Part shown: one piece after another, positions 54,555 to 61,627 of the stretch
Numbering within the stretch: the first letter of the stretch is position 1
Layout: the number at the start of each line of letters is the position of its first letter
Assembly: GCA_002428985.1 (NCBI GenBank)
Contig: DIYL01000054.1
Location: 186,001 to 250,000, forward strand
DNA: 64,000 nt
Direction: 5' to 3'
DNA from: Anaerolineales bacterium UBA6055
Lineage (GTDB): Bacteria; Chloroflexota; Anaerolineae; Aggregatilineales; Phototrophicaceae
Notes under the pieces: model-generated
What the model saw: the letters and a program-made list of their open reading frames with translations, nothing else
Databases searched by the model: none
What the model was told of the DNA's origin: nothing
Made by a program: the position numbers and the translations under genes

Positions 54555-55457
54555 CTAGTCGATTCTACGGCTTGTTACCGCGAGCTGAATCACTGTGATC
54601 CCCAAAATAATAAAGAATAGGGTCACAGTCAGTGTCGATGCAAACCCATACTTGTTACTGTCAAAGGCTTCGCGAACCACGCGTAAGACCACTGTTGTTG
54701 TTGAATTCAGTGGACCACCACTACCCTGAACAGTCATCGCAAAGACAGGCGCAAACATGCGCAAGAAGGCAATCGTCTGTAGAACGACCAAATACACAAT
54801 ACTGGGGTTCAACAACGGAAAAGTAATATAGCGGAAGCTTTGCCAACGACTTGCACCATCAATAGAGGCAGCTTCGTAGTAAGTTCGTGGGATCTGTTTC
54901 AGTCCAGCCAAAAAGATGATGACCGCGAAACCCAACCCCTGCCATACCACAACTGCTAGAATCGATATCCATGCTTGCTCGGTACTTCGCAAGAATTCTT
55001 GCGTCGGTAAAGAAAATGCCTCCAGTAGTGTATTGAATAAGCCCTGCCTCTCATACAGAACCCTGAAGACCCAGGCAATTGCAATTGTCGACGTCACAAA
55101 GGGTAGAAAGAACAACAGTCGATAAAATGTGCCAAGAAATCGGATTTCGTTCAACATTAGAGCGATGCTTAATGCCAGCACCAGTTGCAAGGGCATACCT
55201 GCACCCACGTACTTAACTGTGTTTTCGAAAGCACGACGGGTTGGTGACCGTTCCTTGCCAAGATCTTCTATCATATCTTCATAGTTTTCCAACCCAACGA
55301 ACTCTTGCTCAATTGCAAGCGGGTTCCAGTCGAACAAACTCATCTGAAAAGCAAAAAAGGTTGGATAAATTCGAATATACAAAAAGAAAACGATAGGTAT
55401 CGCTAAGAAAATGTATGCCCAGACTATTTTTCTTCGGGCAAGTGTCATATTGAACAT
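54555..55457 (-). CDS. CUT1 ABC permease (MalF-type), minus-strand operon
   Basis: The 300-residue membrane protein has the EAA loop TYYEAASIDGASRWQSFRYI and the LNSTTTVVLRVVREAF segment near the end typical of MalF-type subunits. GGTGA lies close before the ATG at 55457; an ATG three codons in is also possible. It follows the binding-protein gene by 113 bp. Confidence 0.92.
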   Translation of the reverse strand: MFNMTLARRKIVWAYIFLAIPIVFFLYIRIYPTFFAFQMSLFDWNPLAIEQEFVGLENYEDMIEDLGKERSPTRRAFENTVKYVGAGMPLQLVLALSIALMLNEIRFLGTFYRLLFFLPFVTSTIAIAWVFRVLYERQGLFNTLLEAFSLPTQEFLRSTEQAWISILAVVVWQGLGFAVIIFLAGLKQIPRTYYEAASIDGASRWQSFRYITFPLLNPSIVYLVVLQTIAFLRMFAPVFAMTVQGSGGPLNSTTTVVLRVVREAFDSNKYGFASTLTVTLFFIILGITVIQLAVTSRRID

Positions 55458-55570
55458 AGGTCACCGTCGATTCTGGTTAGTTAGCTCAAGAGGTAATTGG
55501 AAGGTAGAAATAGAAGAGATTATAAAGAAAGATGGGATGACAACAGCCACCCCACCCACGAAGTTAACAA

Positions 55571-56860
55571 TTATTCACGATCTTCCCAGAATTCGTCGAG
55601 CAATTCTTGTTCTACAAACGCAACTTCTTGTAATGCATCACATGGATCAATGTCGTTCAAGCGAACAAGATCAAACGCATCGATCAAGTTTTGGCGTTGT
55701 TGGCTTTCGTCAACAAAGAATGTTGCGTGTGAGTAGTCCAAACCAGCGACGAATGGTCCGAGGATTGGATCTTCAAGCAATTCTGGATCACTAGCAGCTT
55801 CGATCTGTGCTGGCAATTCACCAACTTCTTGTACCCACAACGCACCCGCTTCTGGGGAGGTTACAAATTCGAGGAACTTGGTTGCAGCTTCTAAACGTGC
55901 AGGATCTTCATTTGCACGGCGTGTAATACCATGTGTCCAGTAAGAACCGTAGGTGTGTTGTTCACCGTTTGGTCCAATAGGCAATTCTGCAACACCAAAG
56001 TTCAAGTCTTCGTTGTTACGTGCAGCCGCAATACGGAATGAACCATCAATATGAAGTGCTGCTAGACCAGCAACAAACGCATCATCAGCATCAGCTGTAC
56101 CGCCAACACCTTCATTTGTACCTGTCAAGAATTCAGTTTCGAATTGGGTCAACCATGCGAATGCTTCACAACCTTCTTCACTGTTCCAGAGTACTTCGGT
56201 GTAGTCGTCGTTGTAAGGTACACCACCATATTGGCGGAGAAGAACTTCGCGGAACCAGTGGTGCGCTTGACCACTCATTTGAACAGCATAACCTTCAGTT
56301 ACGAGGTTATCGAGGCTTGCATCACCATCATAGACGGTTGCTGCTTGTGCGATTTCGACAAATTCCTCAAGTGTGGTTGGTGGAGCATCGTAACCAGCAG
56401 CTTCTAGTAGATCGATGTTGTACATCATAGCCAATGAGCGCACAGCTGTTGGTACAGCGTAGTATTCGCCTTCAAATGCAGCAGAGCCACTAACCATTGG
56501 TACGAAGTTTTCGTTGATGTAATCACCAGTGAATGGTTCTGGTAATGGTACGAGGTAGCCAGCATCAACAAACGATGGAATCCAACCATAGAACAATGTT
56601 ACGACATCAGGTCCGACACCACCAGCAACCGATGTTGCCAATTCTGTGCGGAAGTCTGCATAAGCAATATCACTATTGTGAACAATTTTAATTCCAGGAT
56701 TTTCGGCTTCAAATTGTTCAATCAACATATTCATCGCACCCTGGCGAGCGTCGAAGAAATACTGCCAATATTCAATTTCGATAACATCATCTTGTGCTGA
56801 TGTCATCCCAACCATCAAAAGCATCATAGCTCCGATGATGAATAAGATTTTTTTGTGCAT
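55571..56860 (-). CDS. ABC substrate-binding protein, minus-strand operon
   Basis: The 429-residue protein has a signal peptide (MHKKILFIIGAMMLLMVGMT, cleaved near TSAQ) and the SBP_bac_1 fold (EIEYWQYFFDARQGAMNMLI, VVTLFYGWIPSFVDAGYL, DDAFVAGLAALHIDGSFRI). It ends with an acidic tail (FVEQELLDEFWEDRE). No lipobox Cys is present. AGGAGAA lies upstream of the ATG. It is the second gene of the operon, 156 bp after the amidohydrolase. The ligand is unknown. Confidence 0.92.
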   Translation of the reverse strand: MHKKILFIIGAMMLLMVGMTSAQDDVIEIEYWQYFFDARQGAMNMLIEQFEAENPGIKIVHNSDIAYADFRTELATSVAGGVGPDVVTLFYGWIPSFVDAGYLVPLPEPFTGDYINENFVPMVSGSAAFEGEYYAVPTAVRSLAMMYNIDLLEAAGYDAPPTTLEEFVEIAQAATVYDGDASLDNLVTEGYAVQMSGQAHHWFREVLLRQYGGVPYNDDYTEVLWNSEEGCEAFAWLTQFETEFLTGTNEGVGGTADADDAFVAGLAALHIDGSFRIAAARNNEDLNFGVAELPIGPNGEQHTYGSYWTHGITRRANEDPARLEAATKFLEFVTSPEAGALWVQEVGELPAQIEAASDPELLEDPILGPFVAGLDYSHATFFVDESQQRQNLIDAFDLVRLNDIDPCDALQEVAFVEQELLDEFWEDRE

Positions 56861-57016
56861 AACACAAATTCTCCTTAACGTAAAAAGTATTAGAGTAACC
56901 TAGCCACAGTTACAAGAAGTTCTATTTTACTGAATCTGAGATGATTTATCAAAAATTCAATAACACAAATTGTATCTCTGGCTTGTGCAAGATTGACGAA
57001 GCTCTCAATGATATTC

Positions 57017-57976
57017 TTACTGATGCAATTCAATTTTAAATAATCGCGCCGCATTTGCACCAAAGATTTGTTGAACTTGCTCTTCTGTCATATTCAAATC
57101 ATAGCAATCTCGTAATTGGTCGCGCAGGTATGGCTCGGCAAATCCGCGTGGGAAATAACTGGAATCTGTTCCGAAGATAATGCGCTCTGTACCTATTGTT
57201 TCCATATATTTGCGGAAGAGTTTTTTCGTTGACCAGTCACCATCAACCCAGCGTACCCATTGGTTAGACCCAGATGTGTCGATCGATACATTCGGACAAG
57301 CCCAGCATAATTGTAGTGTCTCGCGGATCCAAGCACAGCCAAAATGCGGAACAACAAAATTAACATCAGGGAAGTCACGGGCGACATTGTGCAATTTAAG
57401 TGGGTTAATATTTTCGTGCCAAGCGATCCCACCGCCACCGCCTTGAATTCCAAAATGGATCAAAACTGGAATATCTAACTCAGCGCACATTTCCCAAACA
57501 GGGTAGGCAGCTTCATCCTCAATTGGATGATCAATCATCGGTGCAAGCAGTTTATAGCCTTTGAATCCATATGTTGTTACTGCCCGTTTGAGTTCGTCCG
57601 CAGCATTTTCAGCAAATGGGTAGTGATGTGCAAATCCAATAAATTTATCAGGATAATGTTTGATAACTTCGCCAAGATTATCATTGCCACCACCGGTGAC
57701 AAATCCAACCGCCCGCAATCCATATTTATCAATTTCTTGTGCCCAGCGGTCAGCTTGGGTTTTATCATCCGGAATATCCCCTTCAGGCGGATCAAAACCC
57801 CACATCTTACGCCAATGCACACTATAATCCATCGCCTTTTCACGCATGATCTTAGCACGACGCTCACCACGACGCTCCGTATAACGTTCGCGAATGTTCG
57901 TACCCATATCTTTAAACCATGGTTTTGCTGTTGGGAAGTGCGTGTGAAAATCAATAATTTCTAAATTTTGATACAT
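57017..57976 (-). CDS. Amidohydrolase-2 family metal-dependent hydrolase
   Basis: The 319-residue TIM-barrel protein has the metal motif IIDFHTHFP (8-16), LIHFGIQGGG near 182, VPHFGCAWIRE near 223 and IFGTDSSYFPRGF near 277. This is the ACMSD/amidohydrolase-2 group, which includes decarboxylases and lactone or amide hydrolases. No signal peptide is present. GAAGG lies upstream of the ATG. It opens the minus-strand operon with a binding protein, two permeases, the lyase-like enzyme and the deacetylase. The actual reaction is not known. Confidence 0.85.
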   Translation of the reverse strand: MYQNLEIIDFHTHFPTAKPWFKDMGTNIRERYTERRGERRAKIMREKAMDYSVHWRKMWGFDPPEGDIPDDKTQADRWAQEIDKYGLRAVGFVTGGGNDNLGEVIKHYPDKFIGFAHHYPFAENAADELKRAVTTYGFKGYKLLAPMIDHPIEDEAAYPVWEMCAELDIPVLIHFGIQGGGGGIAWHENINPLKLHNVARDFPDVNFVVPHFGCAWIRETLQLCWACPNVSIDTSGSNQWVRWVDGDWSTKKLFRKYMETIGTERIIFGTDSSYFPRGFAEPYLRDQLRDCYDLNMTEEQVQQIFGANAARLFKIELHQ

Positions 57977-58271
57977 AATGTAATACCTTCATCAATGAGG
58001 AGATAGTCAAGAGACCGATTTTGAAGCATCCATGCATTAGATAACATAGAATAAAACCTGCCGAACCGATTATAACACTATCAGCTTGGTTTGCCCCACA
58101 TTACACAAGTCACCGAAAACCGCCTAGTTTATTAATATAAAATTAGATATTGCACAACCCTTAATCTACATTTAACATAATGATAACTATACTATTACAC
58201 AAGCAAATTATTATCATGCGGGTTTGCAGTTATATCCCAGCATAACTTTATTGAAACTAGAAATTCTGAGT

Positions 58272-59189
58272 ATGCCTGTGTCCAATTTTTTGTCACGCAA
58301 TGTCACAAAACAAAAAGTCTTTGACGCACTTGAAGGTTATGCCTATCTTGCGCCAACGCTTATCATCTTAACCCTCTTTGTCTTCATTCCAATTATCTCA
58401 TCATTTCAAATCAGTTTGACACGTGTTGCACCGTTTGGAGGAAGCTCAATCGATGTTGGGCTTGGTAATTACGAGCGGATGCTGACGGATCCTGATTATC
58501 ATGAGACTGTCACCGTGACGCTATTATTCGCTTTAGGCACAGTGCCAACAGGCATTATACTTTCCGTTTTTCTCGCCATCGCATTGTCATATCCATTACG
58601 CCGCCTCAAATGGTTACACCGCTTGCTTATATTCGTCCCGATTGTTATCAGTACAGCAGTTACAGGTGTTCTATTTAGTTGGCTTTATCATCCGGTGGTC
58701 GGGTATATCAACTATATCCTTGAGTTGGTAGGTATCGAGGGGCCGAACTGGTTGAACTCAAAAGACTCAGCCTTGATTAGTGTCATCATTGCGGTTGTCT
58801 GGCGACAAATTGGATTCAATACAATTATCGCACTCGCTGGTATTCAAAATATTGATGAAGTCTATTATGAAGCGGCTAAAGTTGACGGAGCTAACTTATA
58901 CCACCGTATTCGTCATATTATGCTCCCATTACTTTCGCCAACACTGTTCTTCTTATTGATTATCAATGTCATCAATAGTTTACAAGTCTTTGGTGAGATC
59001 AATATTTTGACACAAGGTGGTCCAGGTGGTGCAACGAATACGATGTTGTATTCGATCTATTATGATGCCTTTGTGGGTACACCATTCCGGGGATATGCAT
59101 CAGCACAAGCCTATATGTTATTCCTACTGATCCTACTGTTATCTTTCTTGCAATTTGCATTTATTAACCGGCGAATACACTATCAATAA
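58272..59189 (+). CDS. CUT1 ABC permease (MalF-type), fourth transporter
   Basis: The 305-residue membrane protein has the EAA loop VYYEAAKVDGANLYHRIRHI and a first helix GYAYLAPTLIILTLFVFIPI. The ATG at 58272 is preferred because the family sequence begins shortly after; an open frame extends to 58224. The ribosome binding site is weak. The 295 bp upstream, shared with the divergent amidohydrolase gene, hold no clear operator. It starts an operon in which the binding protein comes last. Confidence 0.88.
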   Translation: MPVSNFLSRNVTKQKVFDALEGYAYLAPTLIILTLFVFIPIISSFQISLTRVAPFGGSSIDVGLGNYERMLTDPDYHETVTVTLLFALGTVPTGIILSVFLAIALSYPLRRLKWLHRLLIFVPIVISTAVTGVLFSWLYHPVVGYINYILELVGIEGPNWLNSKDSALISVIIAVVWRQIGFNTIIALAGIQNIDEVYYEAAKVDGANLYHRIRHIMLPLLSPTLFFLLIINVINSLQVFGEINILTQGGPGGATNTMLYSIYYDAFVGTPFRGYASAQAYMLFLLILLLSFLQFAFINRRIHYQ

Positions 59190-59194
59190 ACCTT

Positions 59195-60058
59195 ATGACT
59201 ATCAAAAAAAACACTAATAATTCACAAGACAAACCCTTTGATATAACCGCCCTATCGATGCAAATCATATTGCTTGCTACAGGTTTGATTGTATCTGCGC
59301 CAATATTTATCGCGGTATTTACAAGTTTTAAAGTACCGACCGACATCATCAATTATCCACCAACACTTCTCCCTGAAGTATGGACAATGGATAACTACAT
59401 AACAGCTTGGAACTCACAGCCGTTGGGACGTTACTTCGTAAATAGCTTAATCCAAACAGGCATTATCGTAATCTTTCAGGTGTTATTTAGTATTTTGGCA
59501 GCATATGCCTTTGCGATTCTTAAATTCCCTGGGCGTAACCTCATGTTCTATCTAATCTTGGGTAGCTTGATGGTGCCATTCCAACTGACGTTTATTCCTA
59601 ACTTCATTCTTGTTAGTCAGCTAGGATGGGCGAATACATACGCTGGTTTGACTGTTCCATTTCTTGCAAGTGCGTTCGGCGTATTCTTACTCCGGCAATT
59701 CTTTTTATCATTGCCAACAGAACTACACGATGCGGCAAAGATTGATGGTGCGTCCAATTGGCGGTATTTGTGGACGATCGTTGTCCCGTTAAGCCGTGGA
59801 TCAATTAGTGCGTTTACGATTTTTGCATTTTTAAGTGCATGGAATCAATATTTATGGCCCCTTGTCATCACCAACGAAGTTGATATGCGTACACTACAAA
59901 TTGGAATACGCTTCTTCCTCTTCGATCAAGAACGTGGTTCTGACTGGGGTGCAATTATGGCAGCGGCAGTAATTGCCCTCTTGCCGACATTGCTTATTTT
60001 TATTGTGGCACAGCAACAATTGGTCAAAGGCATTGCGACCACTGGACTCAAGGGTTAG
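59195..60058 (+). CDS. CUT1 ABC permease (MalG-type), fourth transporter
   Basis: The 287-residue membrane protein has six helices, the EAA loop ELHDAAKIDGASNWRYLWTI and the typical ending QLVKGIATTGLKG. It starts 5 bp after the previous permease, with no good ribosome binding site of its own, so coupled translation is likely. Its binding protein follows after 98 bp. Confidence 0.92.
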   Translation: MTIKKNTNNSQDKPFDITALSMQIILLATGLIVSAPIFIAVFTSFKVPTDIINYPPTLLPEVWTMDNYITAWNSQPLGRYFVNSLIQTGIIVIFQVLFSILAAYAFAILKFPGRNLMFYLILGSLMVPFQLTFIPNFILVSQLGWANTYAGLTVPFLASAFGVFLLRQFFLSLPTELHDAAKIDGASNWRYLWTIVVPLSRGSISAFTIFAFLSAWNQYLWPLVITNEVDMRTLQIGIRFFLFDQERGSDWGAIMAAAVIALLPTLLIFIVAQQQLVKGIATTGLKG

Positions 60059-60156
60059 CCACAGCCCACTGAGATTTGGCTGAAATGCGGCGTTTGTCCG
60101 CTTGATGCACTTGTACAATATATACTTTTAGACACAGTTGCAAATAAGGAGTCAAC

Positions 60157-61485
60157 ATGCTGTCCAATCGTTCTTTTACACGTCTTGTTGTCATGACACT
60201 CTTCGCTGTTATGATGATTATTCCTGCTTCCGCACAAGAAACCGTTGAACTTGAATTCTGGCACGCTATGAGTGGTAACTTGGGTGAAGTTGTAGACGAA
60301 CTCGTTGCAAGCTTCAATGAAAGCCAAGACGAAATCGTTGTCAACGCAACCTTCCAAGGTTCCTATGATGACACGTATAACGCTTTACTCGCTGCACTCG
60401 AAACAGGTACAATGCCAAATGTTACCCAAAACTTTGACATTGCATCACAAACAATGTTCGACTTTCCAGGTCTTCTTCCCGCATATTCACAAATCAGCGA
60501 TGAATTCGACACCGAAGCATTCGTTCCTGCTGTCCGTGACTACTACTCAGACGAAAATGGTCTAGTCGCATTAGCATTCAACAGTAGTACACCTATCGTC
60601 TATGCAAATGCTGACATGCTTGCAGCAGCAGGTATTGATGCACTTCCAACCGAATGGAATTTTACAGAATTTAAAGAAATCTGTGACCAACTTGTTGAAG
60701 CAAATGGTCTAGAAACCTGCGTAAGCATCGGTCAAGTTGGCTGGTTCTTCGAACAAATCCTTGCTAACAGTGGCGGTCTTTACTTCAATAACGACAATGG
60801 TCGTACCGCGCGTGCAACCGAAGTTATGTTCAACCAAGGTCAAGGTGTAGAGGTCTTCACATTCCTCACAAGCCTATATCAAGACGGTTATGCAACCAAC
60901 CTCGGTAGCACCTGGACTGACACAGATGCATCCTTCCAAGCAGGTCAAACCGCATTGATTTTTGACAGCACATCCGATGTTGCAATTATCAACAACTCCG
61001 AATTCCCTGTTGTCACAACCTATATCCCACACAGCGATAGCAGCGACCGTAATGGTGTTATTATCGGTGGTGGCGCATTGTGGCTTATCGACAGCGAAGA
61101 TGAAGCACTTAACGCAGCAGCGTGGGAATTCATGAAATTCATGTCCGAAGCAGAACAACAAGTCACATGGCACACCAGCACAGGTTACTTCCCTGTACTA
61201 ACCGCTGTCCAAGAAAGTGACGCAATTCAGGCATTCTGGGAAGAAAATCCAAATTTCGTAACTGCAGTTGAACAACTAGCAACCACTAACACAGCCCTTG
61301 AAGATGGTGGCATTAACTATGCTGTTCTCGGCGGTCGTGCAGGTCCATTCCCAGCAATCCGTCAAATGATCGTAGATGCTTACAGTGCAGTTCTTGATGA
61401 TGGCATGACACCACAAGAAGCACTTGATGAAGCTGCAGCAAAAGCTAACGAAGAACTCGCTAACTACAACGCATTCTTCGAATAA
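60157..61485 (+). CDS. ABC substrate-binding protein, fourth transporter
   Basis: The 442-residue protein has a signal peptide (MLSNRSFTRLVVMTLFAVMM, cleaved near ASAQ) and an SBP_bac_1 fold close in style to glycerol-3-phosphate/sugar binding proteins (VELEFWHAMSGNLGEVVDEL, FNSSTPIVYANADMLAAAGI, WEFMKFMSEAEQQVTWHTST). No lipobox Cys is present. AAGGAG lies 7 bp before the ATG. It follows its permeases, unlike the other three systems, so an internal promoter in the 98-bp gap may raise its level. The ligand is unknown. Confidence 0.92.
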   Translation: MLSNRSFTRLVVMTLFAVMMIIPASAQETVELEFWHAMSGNLGEVVDELVASFNESQDEIVVNATFQGSYDDTYNALLAALETGTMPNVTQNFDIASQTMFDFPGLLPAYSQISDEFDTEAFVPAVRDYYSDENGLVALAFNSSTPIVYANADMLAAAGIDALPTEWNFTEFKEICDQLVEANGLETCVSIGQVGWFFEQILANSGGLYFNNDNGRTARATEVMFNQGQGVEVFTFLTSLYQDGYATNLGSTWTDTDASFQAGQTALIFDSTSDVAIINNSEFPVVTTYIPHSDSSDRNGVIIGGGALWLIDSEDEALNAAAWEFMKFMSEAEQQVTWHTSTGYFPVLTAVQESDAIQAFWEENPNFVTAVEQLATTNTALEDGGINYAVLGGRAGPFPAIRQMIVDAYSAVLDDGMTPQEALDEAAAKANEELANYNAFFE

Positions 61486-61505
61486 GCCGATTAACATCAC
61501 TGTCT

Positions 61506-61528
61506 AGAATGCGCATGTTGCGCATTCT
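61506..61528 (+). terminator. First hairpin after the fourth binding-protein gene
   Basis: AGAATGCGC (61506-61514) pairs with GCGCATTCT (61520-61528) around a 5-base loop, 20 bp after the stop. It has no T-run and probably works together with the next hairpin. Confidence 0.55.
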
Positions 61529-61550
61529 TGCACTATGTCATAATCACAAG

Positions 61551-61583
61551 AATATGCGGACATTGCGCCGCATATTTTCATTT
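61551..61583 (+). terminator. Intrinsic terminator after the fourth transporter operon
   Basis: AATATGCGG (61551-61559) pairs with CCGCATATT (61568-61576), with an 8-base loop, followed by TT-CA-TTT. The nearby first hairpin makes this a two-stem terminator region. Confidence 0.7.
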
Positions 61584-61627
61584 ACCCTATTAGTGTTTCC
61601 CAAAAGTCGATCAATTAGGTTTATCTT

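Noticed and set aside
54089..54598. Open frames opposite the permease genes
   Set aside because: They are antisense to permease genes with clear EAA loops and membrane helices, have no ribosome binding site and no recognisable domain.
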